Both the position numbers and the translations under genes were made by a program. The notes under the pieces were generated by a model. The model searched no databases and was not told where the DNA came from. It saw only the letters and a program-made list of their open reading frames with translations. Shown piece by piece: positions 16,200-25,016 of a DNA stretch of 48,433 nt. Source of the stretch: JBBSHJ01 sp038253135. Its GTDB lineage: Bacteria > Actinomycetota > Actinomycetes > Mycobacteriales > QHCD01. The stretch lies in NCBI GenBank assembly GCA_038253135.1, contig JBBSHJ010000012.1, positions 1-48,433 of the forward strand, in the 5' to 3' direction. Position 1 is the stretch's first letter. The number at the start of each line of letters is the position of its first letter.

Positions 16200-17137
16200 G
16201 GAAGACCGATACGCTCCAACGTCATTTCGACGATGTCGTCGCACATGACGCGCGGGTCGAGCCGCGGGACTGGATGCCCGACGGCTATCGCCGGACCATG
16301 GTCCGCCAGATCGCGCAGCACGCGCACTCGGAGATCATCGGGATGCAGCCCGAGGGCAACTGGATCACCCGCGCGCCGTCGTTGCGGCGTAAGGCGATCC
16401 TGCTCGCGAAGGTGCAGGACGAGGCGGGCCACGGCATGTACCTCTACGCGGCGGCCGAGACGCTCGGGGTCGATCGCGCGGAGCTGACCGACAGACTCGT
16501 TGCCGGTACGCAGAAATACTCCTCGATCTTCAACTACCCGACCCTGTCCTTTGCTGACGTCGGCGTCATCGGCTGGCTGGTCGACGGCGCCGCGATCTGC
16601 AACCAGGTGCCGCTATGCCGTTCCAGCTACGGTCCGTACGCCAGGGCGATGATCCGCATCTGCAAGGAGGAGTCCTTCCACCAGCGTCAGGGCTACGAGT
16701 TGCTGATGACGATGATGCGCGGCACCGAGGCGCAGCGTGACATGGTGCAGGACGCCGTCAACCGGTTCTGGTGGCCGTCCCTGATGATGTTCGGGCCGCC
16801 GGACGATCGGTCGCCGAACACCGCCCGCTCGATGGCCTGGCGGATCAAGCGGCACACCAACGACGAGCTGCGCCAGCGCTTCGTCGACATGACCGTGCCG
16901 CAGGCCCAACACCTCGGTGTGAGGCTGCCGGATCGCCAGCTGCGGTGGAATGCCGACCGGGGCCACCACGACTTCGGGCCGGTCGACTGGGACGAATTCA
17001 CCGCCGTCGTGAGCGGCAACGGCCCGTGCAACACCGAGCGGGTTGCCCGCCGGCGCAAGGCCCACGAGGACGGCGCGTGGGTGCGTAAGGCGGCCGCGGC
17101 GTACGCCGCCCGCGCCGCCGGGAACGGTGCGTCGTGA
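16196..17137 (+). CDS. paaA: Phenylacetyl-CoA epoxidase catalytic subunit PaaA
   Basis: A 313-residue diiron oxygenase subunit of the 1,2-phenylacetyl-CoA epoxidase. Iron ligands are visible as HSEI (Glu46), QDEAGH (Glu76, His79) and the second pair in CKEESFH. ATG 16196 overlaps the paaZ stop (ATGA); a longer frame of eight residues is a shadow of paaZ. It overlaps paaB by 4 bases. Together with PaaB, PaaC and reductase PaaE it converts phenylacetyl-CoA to the ring epoxide. Confidence 0.96.
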   Translation: MRKTDTLQRHFDDVVAHDARVEPRDWMPDGYRRTMVRQIAQHAHSEIIGMQPEGNWITRAPSLRRKAILLAKVQDEAGHGMYLYAAAETLGVDRAELTDRLVAGTQKYSSIFNYPTLSFADVGVIGWLVDGAAICNQVPLCRSSYGPYARAMIRICKEESFHQRQGYELLMTMMRGTEAQRDMVQDAVNRFWWPSLMMFGPPDDRSPNTARSMAWRIKRHTNDELRQRFVDMTVPQAQHLGVRLPDRQLRWNADRGHHDFGPVDWDEFTAVVSGNGPCNTERVARRRKAHEDGAWVRKAAAAYAARAAGNGAS

Positions 17138-17430
17138 CCGGGCCGGTACGGGCCGGCTGGCCGCTCTATGAGGTATTCCTGCGCGGCAGGCGCGGGCTCA
17201 ACCACGTCCACGTCGGGTCGCTGCACGCCGCCGACGCCGAGATGGCGCTGCACTCCGCCCGCGACCTCTACACCCGGCGCAACGAGGGCGTGAGCATCTG
17301 GGTCGTGCCGGCGACGGAGATCACGGCGAGCAGTCCCGACGAGAAGGACGCCTTCTTCGCACCGGCGGGCGACAAGGTCTACCGGCACCCGACCTTCTAC
17401 CCGATTCCCGACGACGTACCGCACATGTGA
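17134..17430 (+). CDS. paaB: Phenylacetyl-CoA epoxidase subunit PaaB
   Basis: A 98-residue PaaB, start GTG overlapping the paaA stop. WPLYEVFLRGRRGLNHVHVGSL is the family signature, with a C-terminal KVYRHPTFYPIPDD. PaaB bridges PaaAC heterodimers in the multicomponent monooxygenase. Length and position match known paaABCDE operons. Confidence 0.95.
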   Translation: MTGPVRAGWPLYEVFLRGRRGLNHVHVGSLHAADAEMALHSARDLYTRRNEGVSIWVVPATEITASSPDEKDAFFAPAGDKVYRHPTFYPIPDDVPHM

Positions 17431-18335
17431 TGACCACGGCCGAGCATTCCACGGGTGACGGCTTCGGCGATGCCTACATCGGTTTGTCCGATGAGGACGG
17501 CGACGGGCGGTGGGCGTACGGCACGGGATTCGACGATCCGCTGGCCGGCGTCGACACCGCCGTTCCCGACGGAATCGACGGTGCCGCGCTCGCGACCTAC
17601 TGCCTCATGCTCGGCGACGACGCGCTGATCTACAGCCAGCGGCTGCAGGAGTGGGTCACGCACGCGCCCGAGCTCGAGGAGGAGACGGCGCTGGCCAACA
17701 TCGCGCTGGATCTGCTCGGGCAGGCGCGGCTGCTGCTCAGTCGGGCCGGTTCGGCCGACGGCACCGGCCGGGATGAGGACCGCCTGGCGTTCTTCCGCAG
17801 CAAGGAGGAATTCCGCAACGTGCGGCTGGTCGAGCGATCCGACAAGGATTTCGCCGAGCTCGTTTGCCGGCTATTGATCTTTGCGACCTGGCGGCTGGCC
17901 GCATGCGAGGCGCTGCGCGGCTCCCGCGACCCGGTCCTGGCCGCGGTGGCGACCTCGGCGGTAAAGGAGCTGAGTTATCACCGCGACTACGCGGCACGGT
18001 GGGTGATCCGGTTGGGTGCGGGTACGCCGACCTCGCACGACCGGGCGCAGGCCGCGCTCGAGGCGGGGTGGCCCGACGTCGACGCGCTCTTCTGCCCGCA
18101 CCCGATCGAGACCGGGCTGGTCGGTGTCGCGGTCGACCCGGGCCGGTTGCGGGCCGCTTTCGATGCGACCCTGCGGCCGGTGCTGTCCGCCGCGACGCTG
18201 CGACTGCCCGACGCCGCTCCGCACGCACGCGTCGACGGCCGGTCCGGCCGCGACGGCGTACACACCGAAGAATTCGGCCCACTGCTCGCCGAGATGCAGA
18301 GTGTCGCCCGCACGCATCCGGACGCGACATGGTGA
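17427..18335 (+). CDS. paaC: Phenylacetyl-CoA epoxidase structural subunit PaaC
   Basis: A 302-residue PaaC. The ferritin-like fold pattern YCLMLGDDALIYSQRLQEWVTHAPELEEE and ELSYHRDYAARWVIRLG are family hallmarks. It supports PaaA without a catalytic diiron centre. GTG 17427 overlaps the paaB stop; ATG 17430 directly follows, so either may be used. The first 60 residues before ATYCLM are longer than in some relatives. It overlaps paaD by 7 bases. Confidence 0.94.
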   Translation: MMTTAEHSTGDGFGDAYIGLSDEDGDGRWAYGTGFDDPLAGVDTAVPDGIDGAALATYCLMLGDDALIYSQRLQEWVTHAPELEEETALANIALDLLGQARLLLSRAGSADGTGRDEDRLAFFRSKEEFRNVRLVERSDKDFAELVCRLLIFATWRLAACEALRGSRDPVLAAVATSAVKELSYHRDYAARWVIRLGAGTPTSHDRAQAALEAGWPDVDALFCPHPIETGLVGVAVDPGRLRAAFDATLRPVLSAATLRLPDAAPHARVDGRSGRDGVHTEEFGPLLAEMQSVARTHPDATW

Positions 18336-18820
18336 CCACGGACGCGATCCGCCGGATCGTGCGGGAGGTCACGGATCCCGAGCTCCCGATGCTGACCATC
18401 GAGGATCTCGGCATCCTGCGCGCAGTCACGGTGGACGGCAATCACGCGGTCGTGACGATCACGCCGACCTTCAGCGGCTGCCCGGCGATCCCGGTGATTC
18501 GTCGCGCGCTGCGCAGTCGGCTCGATGCCGCCGGGTGCCACGATGTCGCGGTCCGGACGTCGTTCGCACCGGCATGGACGAGCCAATGGATCACCGCGGA
18601 CGGCCGGCGCAAGCTGGCCGAGGCCGGGATCGCGCCGCCGAGCGGCGGGGCCCGGGTCGACGCACCGGTCTTTCTCGGCCGCCCCGAGCCCGTCGTGCCG
18701 TGTCCGCGATGCGGCTCAGCGCACACCCACGTCACGGCTGACTTCGCCGCGACCGCGTGCAAGTCGCTGCACCGCTGTGACGATTGCGACGAGCCGTTCG
18801 AGCACATCAAGGACGGGTGA
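18329..18820 (+). CDS. paaD: PaaD, Fe-S/maturation protein of the epoxidase
   Basis: A 163-residue PaaD. The N-terminal MIP18/DUF59-like domain (VREVTDPELPMLTIEDLGIL, then TPTFSGCPA) is followed by a C-terminal zinc-ribbon CPRCGSAHTHV...CKSLHRCDDC. PaaD is thought to assist metal-centre assembly of the epoxidase. ATG 18329 overlaps paaC by 7 bases; GTG 18332 would give the common GTGA overlap. It sits one base before paaE. Confidence 0.93.
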   Translation: MVTTDAIRRIVREVTDPELPMLTIEDLGILRAVTVDGNHAVVTITPTFSGCPAIPVIRRALRSRLDAAGCHDVAVRTSFAPAWTSQWITADGRRKLAEAGIAPPSGGARVDAPVFLGRPEPVVPCPRCGSAHTHVTADFAATACKSLHRCDDCDEPFEHIKDG

Positions 18821-18821
18821 C

Positions 18822-19868
18822 GTGCGGCCGCGGTTTCGCCCGCTGCGGGTGACGGCGGTCGAGCGGCTGACCGATGACGCCGCAGCCGTCACCTTCGAAG
18901 TGCCGGCGAAATTCGCGGCCGAGTTCGCCTTTGTTCCCGGGCAGTCGTTGACGGTACGACGCGGCGCGGTGCGGCGGTCGTATTCGATCTGCGCGCCCGC
19001 CGGCGCGATGCCGCGCGTCGGAGTCCGTGAGGTCGAGCGTGGCGAGATCTCCGGCTGGCTGGTGCATGACGTCCGCGTCGGCGATGTGATCGACGTCCTC
19101 CCGCCGGCCGGCCGCTTCACACCCGACCTGACGCGGCCGGGTCACCATGTGGCGATCGCGGCCGGCTCGGGCATCACACCGGTCCTGTCGATCATGTCCT
19201 CGGTGCTGGCGGCACAGGAGAAAGCGGCCGCGACCATCATCATCGGAAATCGGCGGGCGGGCACGGTGATGTTCGGCGAGGACCTGGCCGATCTCAAGGA
19301 TCGCTATCCGGCGCGGCTGCAGCTGATCCATGTGCTGTCCCGCGAGCAACAGGAGGTCGCGCTGCATTCGGGCCGGCTCGACCCGGGCAAGCTCCGGGAA
19401 CTGCTGCCGGCCACCGTCGAGGTTGCCGAGGTCGACGCGTGGTGGCTGTGCGGCCCGCTCGGCCTCGTCACCGGCGCGATCGACGTCCTCACCGAGCTCG
19501 GGGTCGATCGGGGCCGGGTCCACCGCGAGCTCTTCTACGTGGAGGACGAGCCGCCGCCGATGGCCGAGCACGTCGAGGAAACGGTCGGCACCGGCGCGGA
19601 GGTGACCGTCATCCTGGACGGGCGGCGGAGCACGTCGGCGATCCCACCCGGCGTACCGATCCTCGACGGGCTGCAACGCACCCGCCCCGACCTGCCGTTT
19701 GCCTGCAAGGGCGGCGTATGCGGCACCTGCCGCGCCCGGCTGGTCGCCGGTGAGGTGCGGATGCGCCGCAACTATGCCCTCGAGGATGCCGAGCTGGCCC
19801 GGGGCTACGTGCTGACCTGCCAGTCCGTGCCGATCACCGATGCGGTGACGGTCGACTACGACGGATGA
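18822..19868 (+). CDS. paaE: Phenylacetyl-CoA epoxidase reductase PaaE
   Basis: A 348-residue flavoprotein reductase that passes electrons from NADPH to PaaABC. The FAD-binding RSYSICAP is near residue 50, the nucleotide-binding region has AGSGITPVLSI, and the C-terminal plant-type 2Fe-2S ferredoxin has CKGGVCGTCRA and a later LTCQS. GTG 18822 lies one base after the paaD stop. It is the last gene of the run. Confidence 0.95.
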   Translation: MRPRFRPLRVTAVERLTDDAAAVTFEVPAKFAAEFAFVPGQSLTVRRGAVRRSYSICAPAGAMPRVGVREVERGEISGWLVHDVRVGDVIDVLPPAGRFTPDLTRPGHHVAIAAGSGITPVLSIMSSVLAAQEKAAATIIIGNRRAGTVMFGEDLADLKDRYPARLQLIHVLSREQQEVALHSGRLDPGKLRELLPATVEVAEVDAWWLCGPLGLVTGAIDVLTELGVDRGRVHRELFYVEDEPPPMAEHVEETVGTGAEVTVILDGRRSTSAIPPGVPILDGLQRTRPDLPFACKGGVCGTCRARLVAGEVRMRRNYALEDAELARGYVLTCQSVPITDAVTVDYDG

Positions 19869-19950
19869 GCAGTGCCGACGATTGCCTGCTGTCACTGGGT
19901 TTGGCGGCCCGCGCGGCGTGGGCACCGTTGTGAGCGTGAAAGTTTCGTTG

Positions 19951-20577
19951 CTAGTCGATGGCCTCGAGGTACGCCGTCCCCCTCGGCGAGAGCTGATAGC
20001 CCACCGGGAGGCTCTTCGTGAGGCCCATCGCCTTGAGCTTGCGCACGTCCAGCTTGAAGGGTGCGGTTTCCCGGCCGAAGGACGCGGCCAGGTCTGGCGC
20101 GCGGACCGCCGGCCGTGCGGCAATCGCGCGCAGCGTCGGCCGGGTCCAGGGGCCGAAGCTGCTGGCCCGGTCGAGGCGGTCGAGGCGTGCGGTAATCGCG
20201 GCGATGTCATCGGTGCGGAGGTCGCCGTCGGCCGCCAGCACGTCGCGCGGATCGGCATCGCGCACGCCGTGCAAGGCGATGCGATAGATCGGCAGGTCGT
20301 CGGTGTTGCGCAGATCCTCGATCAGGGCCGCCGCCGACGGGTAGCCGGCCCGAGCCGCATCCGCGTCGGTGATCTGGGCGGCGGTCACGACATCGATCGC
20401 GTCGACCTCGATCATGCCGGCACGGGTGCGGTAACGACGGCCCGGCAACACCTGCAACCGCTTCCACCGCCGGAAGGTCAGCGTCACCCGCCCGTCGGCG
20501 ATCGGCCCGGCGTACTTCGCCTGGATCAGCACGAAATAGACCGTAGCGGGTGACCGCCTGCGGGCGTCGGCTCGCAT
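19951..20577 (-). CDS. ASCH/PUA-like protein with C-terminal winged helix
   Basis: A 208-residue conserved-type protein. The N-terminal part, VYFVLIQAKYAGPIADGRVTLTFRRWKRLQVLPGRRYRT, fits an ASCH (PUA-like) beta-barrel that would bind RNA or modified nucleotides. The C-terminal 90 residues (WTRPTLRAIAARPAVRAPDL, then LDVRKLKAMGLTKSLPVGYQLSPRG) read as a winged helix. It is convergent with paaE and divergent from the oxidoreductase, 52 bp apart. The domain call is from pattern only and its role is unknown. Confidence 0.65.
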   Translation of the reverse strand: MRADARRRSPATVYFVLIQAKYAGPIADGRVTLTFRRWKRLQVLPGRRYRTRAGMIEVDAIDVVTAAQITDADAARAGYPSAAALIEDLRNTDDLPIYRIALHGVRDADPRDVLAADGDLRTDDIAAITARLDRLDRASSFGPWTRPTLRAIAARPAVRAPDLAASFGRETAPFKLDVRKLKAMGLTKSLPVGYQLSPRGTAYLEAID

Positions 20578-20629
20578 GCGGCCCGTCCTACCGGCACGAT
20601 GGGACCGGCCAACTGCGAAGGAGACTCAC

Positions 20630-21784
20630 GTGCCGCAAATCGCGATCGCCGTCGTCGGCATGGGCTTCGGCTCTGATTTCGCCCCCATCTATGCCCGTCA
20701 TCCGGATGTCGCCCGGGTGGGCATCGCCGACACGGACCGGCGGCGACTCGACGCCGTCGGCGACCGGCTCGGGATCGCGGACCGCTTCGCGACGCTCGGC
20801 GAGGTCCTCGCGTCGGGGCGGTACGACGCGGTCCACCTGACGACGCCGGTGCGCTTGCACACCGATCAGTCGGTGGCGGTGCTGGAGGCCGGGTTGCACT
20901 GTGCCTGCGCGGTGCCGATGGCGACGACGATCGAAGACCTGCGCCGAATCATTTCCGCGCAGCGCGCGGCTGGCCGCAATTACATGATGATGGAGACGAT
21001 GGTTTACGGGCGCGAATACCTGTACGCCGCCGACCTGCATTCTCGCGGCGAGCTGGGCGGGCTGACATTTCTGCGCGGATTCCATCTGCAGGACCTGCAC
21101 GGCTACCCGCCGTACTGGATGAGCTATCCGCCCATGACCTACAGCACCCACGCGCTGTCACCACTGCTGGCCATTTCCGGCGCGCGGGTGCAGACGGTGA
21201 GCTGCCTCGGCTCGGGAATCCTGCAGGATCAGTACGCCGGTGACTGGGAAAATCATTTTCCGCTCGAGACCGCGCATTTCCGGCTGGACAAGGACAATCT
21301 CGCCGCCGAGGTCACGCTCTCGTTCTTCCAGACCGCGCGCCAATACCAGGAAGGATTCAACGTGTATGGCGATCGGGCCGGCGTGGAATGGGCGCTGCTC
21401 GGCGAGGACGAGATGTGGCTGCACTCCTTCACCGAAGCCGCAGCCGGCGCCCGCCGCGAGGTCGACGTGCAACGGATCGACCCGCCCGACCGGGCCGACC
21501 TCTTGCCCGGCGAGATCGCCGACTTCGTCCAGCCGACGACCTACACGCCGGCCGGCGCCCGAGAGCCGATCACGGTCGGCGCCGGCCACGGCGGCTCGCA
21601 CCCGCACCTGGCCGACGAATTCGTCCGCTCCATCGTGGAGCACAGGCCCCCGCGGGTCGATGCCCTGACCGCCGCGAACTGGACCGCTCCCGGCATCGTC
21701 GGCCACGCCTCCGCGCAGCGCGACGGCGCGCTGCTCGCCGTACCGCAGTTCACCGAAGCCGATCCGCTCGGCACCACACCCTGA
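20630..21784 (+). CDS. Gfo/Idh/MocA-family oxidoreductase
   Basis: A 384-residue NAD(P)-dependent sugar-type dehydrogenase. The Rossmann motif IAVVGMGFGSDFAPIYARHP is at the N-terminus, with the conserved loop near AGLHCACAVPMATT (usually EKP; here it reads AVP, so the canonical Lys is missing at that position). The C-terminal alpha/beta domain is complete. GTG 20630 has AAGGAG 6 bases upstream. It is convergent with the GH78-like gene, and the two may act on the same plant sugar. Substrate unknown. Confidence 0.8.
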   Translation: MPQIAIAVVGMGFGSDFAPIYARHPDVARVGIADTDRRRLDAVGDRLGIADRFATLGEVLASGRYDAVHLTTPVRLHTDQSVAVLEAGLHCACAVPMATTIEDLRRIISAQRAAGRNYMMMETMVYGREYLYAADLHSRGELGGLTFLRGFHLQDLHGYPPYWMSYPPMTYSTHALSPLLAISGARVQTVSCLGSGILQDQYAGDWENHFPLETAHFRLDKDNLAAEVTLSFFQTARQYQEGFNVYGDRAGVEWALLGEDEMWLHSFTEAAAGARREVDVQRIDPPDRADLLPGEIADFVQPTTYTPAGAREPITVGAGHGGSHPHLADEFVRSIVEHRPPRVDALTAANWTAPGIVGHASAQRDGALLAVPQFTEADPLGTTP

Positions 21785-21880
21785 TCGCGTCGAGTCCCCC
21801 GGCCCGACGTCATCGTCGGCTCCGCTCTGCCGGGTGTTGGCCTCGTCACAATTTTTGGCGCGAAATTCCGGCCAGACTCG

Positions 21881-24202
21881 TCAGACCTGCGAGATGCCGC
21901 CCGGCAGGTCGACGGTCGTGCCGTCGGCGTCGACCCGGACGTGGAGCGGGCCGTGCGGCGTGCGGAGCGTGCCCTCGGCCCACTCGAGCCCGCCGAGCTG
22001 CGGATTGATGTGTACCGCACGCATCCCGGGCGCGGCCGGGCGTACGCCGAGGACGGTCGCGTAGAGATGGAAGATCGGGTGCGCGCCCCAGGCATGGCAG
22101 TCGCTGCGCGTCGGCTCGGGCTGCTCGACGACGGTCCGCAGGCCGCTGTCCAGCAGCCCGAACCACAACGCCAGCCGGTCGTGGATCACGTCCACCCGCC
22201 CGACGCGGCCCAGCGCCTCGAACAGGTAATGATCGAAATAGACGGTCGTCCGGGACAGGCCATCGCTCTCGATCGCCCGCTCGACCGCCGCGGTGCCGTG
22301 CCGGGCGCCCGCCAGCAGCGCCAGGCATTGGGCGTGCTCGCTCCAGTGCTCGTGGGCCGGCTCGTCGGCGTAGAGGCCGCGCTCGGCCGACCAGAAGCGG
22401 GCCTCCGACGCGGCCAGCACCCGGCCGGCCAGCTCGCGCTGCCGCGCCGCGAGATGCGGCTCGCCGAGGTGGTCCTCGAGCTCGGCGGCCAGCCCGGCCG
22501 CGTGGGCGAGCTGAAAATTCAGGATGCTCGAGACGTCCCAGTGCGCGCCGGGCGGCGCGCCCGCGGACCACTCCGAGACCCAGTCGGTGAAGTTCCACCC
22601 GTCGAGGGCGTGGAAGACCCCGTCCTCGTCCACGGTCGTCCGGCAGGCATCGAGCACGGCGCGCACGCCGGGCATCAGCGTTGCCGCGAAGTCAGCATCG
22701 TCCCGCCACATCGCGAAGTCGTGCACCATGGCGACCCACCACAGCGAGAACGGCGGGATCGTCTGCAGGATCCGGGACGGGTGGCGGCTCCGGGTGAGCC
22801 CGTCCGTGCCGCGGCTGCGGTCGAAGGCCAGCAGCGCCTGCCGGGCCAGCCGGTCGTCATCCTGCGTCACGTAGGCCACCAGGCACTGCAGCCGGGTGTC
22901 GCCGGCGTACTGGAGCTGCTCGTAGTACGGGCAGTCCATCGTCGTCTCGTGCGAGCACATCTGCAGCGTCCGGAATCCCAGCCGCTTCACCTCCGCCAGC
23001 CGGTCGTCGCTCGAGGCGAACGAGCTCTGGTCCTCGTACGGATACCGGTTCTCGTGGAAGCTCAGCTCGGCGATCGTCAGCGCGGTGCCGCCGGTCTGCA
23101 CGGTCACCTCGACAAAGCGGCCGGCCTCCCACCACAGCGTGCTATGCACCTCGTCGCCACCGCCGGCGATGAAGCGGTCGCCGACGCCGTCGACTTCCTG
23201 ACGGGTCGACCGAAATCGCTTGCCCTCGATGGCGTCGCGGTCGCCCTTGCTCCCGTCGTTGTCAAAGAGCGCCTCCTGCCAGTGGATGCGGACGACGGCG
23301 TCGCGGCCACCCTGCAGGCGCACGACCGGGTGCGCGCAGACGTAATTGTCGAGATCGATGAGGACGCGCCGGTTCGTCCCCGCCGGCACCGTGAGCGACG
23401 TACCGCTGAGGAGTCGCTGCCACTGCTGCTCCTCGGGATGGATCGAATCGGCGGCGCGGACCGGGACCGCGTGCGTGTCGCCACCGGGGAAGTCGGCGAC
23501 GAGGCGCACGGTGCCGCCGGAGTGGGGCGCCTCCCACTGCTCGGGCAGGATCGCCGGGATCAGCATGCGGGTCGGCGGCATGTCGTTGGCAAACCGCCGC
23601 GCGAAGGCCTGCTGTACGTCGCGCGCGGGCGTCCAGGTCAGCGCGTCGTCGCCGGTCGGCCAACCCCACGGGTAGACCCGACCGTCGAGCTCGAGCTTGG
23701 CGCCGCAGCCCCACGCGACGCCCTTGTCGAGGAATCGGTGCCCGGGCAACACCGCCGCCTGCCAGCCCGCCGTGCCGGTCGTCAGATCAGGGCGGTCCTC
23801 GGCCGCGAGCAGGAAGCCGTGCCCATGGCTGAACTGCGCATAGGGCGCGTCGTCACCGATCGTCCAGACCCGGGCCGCGAGCCAGTGCCGGCCCGCGGGC
23901 AGCGACACGTCGTACGACGCGAAGCTCCAGTGATCGAGGTCGCCGCGATCCGGGCCGCGGCCGATGCGCAGGCCGTCGAGATAGAGCTCGTAGCGCTCGT
24001 CGGCCGACACGTGCACCCGGCAGGTCGTGGCGGCCGCGCTGTCAACGGGGAGCCGGTAGCCAATCACGAAGGGAGCGGCCGGCTCGTCCTCCGGGCCGAT
24101 CCACCGGGCCGGCCAGTGGGCGCGGTCATTCCACCCGCCCTCGCCCGCCTCGACGAAGGGATCGCGGTCGATCAGGACACGCCGTGCGGTGGCTGAAGTC
24201 AC
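21881..24202 (-). CDS. Alpha-L-rhamnosidase-like glycoside hydrolase (GH78-like)
   Basis: A 773-residue protein with N-terminal beta-sandwich domains (AHWPARWIG, VSADERYELYLDGLRIGRGP) and a central (alpha/alpha)6-barrel. The barrel has CPYYEQLQYAGDTRLQ, the most recognisable GH78 stretch, then WWVAMVHDFAMWRDD. No signal peptide is apparent, so it is probably intracellular. GTG 24202 precedes TSATARRVLIDRDPFVE; a longer frame runs into the neighbouring gene and looks spurious. Family assignment is by motif; the exact substrate is uncertain. Confidence 0.8.
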   Translation of the reverse strand: MTSATARRVLIDRDPFVEAGEGGWNDRAHWPARWIGPEDEPAAPFVIGYRLPVDSAAATTCRVHVSADERYELYLDGLRIGRGPDRGDLDHWSFASYDVSLPAGRHWLAARVWTIGDDAPYAQFSHGHGFLLAAEDRPDLTTGTAGWQAAVLPGHRFLDKGVAWGCGAKLELDGRVYPWGWPTGDDALTWTPARDVQQAFARRFANDMPPTRMLIPAILPEQWEAPHSGGTVRLVADFPGGDTHAVPVRAADSIHPEEQQWQRLLSGTSLTVPAGTNRRVLIDLDNYVCAHPVVRLQGGRDAVVRIHWQEALFDNDGSKGDRDAIEGKRFRSTRQEVDGVGDRFIAGGGDEVHSTLWWEAGRFVEVTVQTGGTALTIAELSFHENRYPYEDQSSFASSDDRLAEVKRLGFRTLQMCSHETTMDCPYYEQLQYAGDTRLQCLVAYVTQDDDRLARQALLAFDRSRGTDGLTRSRHPSRILQTIPPFSLWWVAMVHDFAMWRDDADFAATLMPGVRAVLDACRTTVDEDGVFHALDGWNFTDWVSEWSAGAPPGAHWDVSSILNFQLAHAAGLAAELEDHLGEPHLAARQRELAGRVLAASEARFWSAERGLYADEPAHEHWSEHAQCLALLAGARHGTAAVERAIESDGLSRTTVYFDHYLFEALGRVGRVDVIHDRLALWFGLLDSGLRTVVEQPEPTRSDCHAWGAHPIFHLYATVLGVRPAAPGMRAVHINPQLGGLEWAEGTLRTPHGPLHVRVDADGTTVDLPGGISQV

Positions 24203-24249
24203 CGGTCCATTCTGGTCGACCCCGCCGCCGATAGGGGACCGATCCGAGA

Positions 24250-24951
24250 TTAGGTCGGGGGAGCGAGCACCGCGAAGGGATCGGTCACGTCTAGCGCGGT
24301 CGACGTGAAGCGATAGAGCACAGCGGGCCGCCCGCCGGACGCTCCGGATCGCCGGGTGTCGCCGGTCGGCTCGATCTGTCCACGCCGGGTGAGGATTCGC
24401 TGCAGGTTGGTGGGTTGTACGCCGTAGCCGAGCGCGGCCCGGTAATAGCCGGCGAGGTCGGACATGGTGAAGAGCGGCGGCGCGAGCGCGAAGCCGATGT
24501 TGGTGTAGGAGAGCTTGGCCCGCAGCCGCCGTACGCCGCCCGCCACGATCGTCGCGTGGTCGAAGGCCAGTCTCGGCAACCGGTCGACCTGGTGCCACGT
24601 TGTGTCCGGCGGCAGCACCGGGTCGGCGTCGGCGGGGACGAGGCCGAGGTAGGACGTCGCGAGCACCCGGACGCTCGGGTGGCGGTGCGGGTCGCCGGTC
24701 GTCTCCAGCTGTTCGAGGTGGTTGAGCTCCCGCACGTCGACCTTTTCCGCCAGCTGGCGGCGGATCGACGCGACGAGATCCTCATCACGCGGAAGCGCTC
24801 CACCGGGCAGCGCCCACGCCCGGGCGAACGGGGCCTGGCCCCGCTGCCAGAGCAGCACCGACAGCACTCCGCCGCGCACCTGGAATACGACCGCGAGCAC
24901 CTCGTGTTCCACGGCCAGGGATGGCGCAGGCTGCTTCCCGGTTGCCTTCAC
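24250..24951 (-). CDS. nrtR: NrtR-type Nudix transcriptional regulator
   Basis: A 233-residue two-domain protein. The N-terminal Nudix fold has a degenerate box, GGALPRDEDLVASIRRQLAE, in which the usual REUXEE is RQLAEK, as expected of NrtR regulators that bind ADP-ribose without efficient hydrolysis. The C-terminal part has a winged-helix pattern (FTMSDLAGYYRAALGYGVQP, then NLQRILTRRGQIEPTG). It starts at GTG 24951, divergent from nadA with 65 bp between, and a palindrome lies in that gap. The same divergent Nudix-nadABC order occurs in mycobacteria. It probably represses nadABC. Confidence 0.8.
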   Translation of the reverse strand: MKATGKQPAPSLAVEHEVLAVVFQVRGGVLSVLLWQRGQAPFARAWALPGGALPRDEDLVASIRRQLAEKVDVRELNHLEQLETTGDPHRHPSVRVLATSYLGLVPADADPVLPPDTTWHQVDRLPRLAFDHATIVAGGVRRLRAKLSYTNIGFALAPPLFTMSDLAGYYRAALGYGVQPTNLQRILTRRGQIEPTGDTRRSGASGGRPAVLYRFTSTALDVTDPFAVLAPPT

Positions 24952-24982
24952 GACACGTGATGGTAAAGTACGAGAGATGTTT

Positions 24983-24997
24983 TCGCCTGTCAGGCGA
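24983..24997. promoter_or_regulatory. Palindrome before nadA, candidate NrtR operator
   Basis: TCGCCTGTCAGGCGA has perfect 7-bp arms around one base, 20 bp upstream of the nadA GTG. It lies in the short divergent gap with nrtR. Position suggests an operator; I cannot match it to a published NrtR consensus with certainty, and as RNA it would form a small hairpin. Confidence 0.5.
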
Positions 24998-25016
24998 TAA
25001 CCTCGAGGAGGAAGTC

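Noticed and set aside
21941..24196. 751-residue plus-strand frame
   Set aside because: It is antisense to the GH78-like gene and lacks any family pattern.
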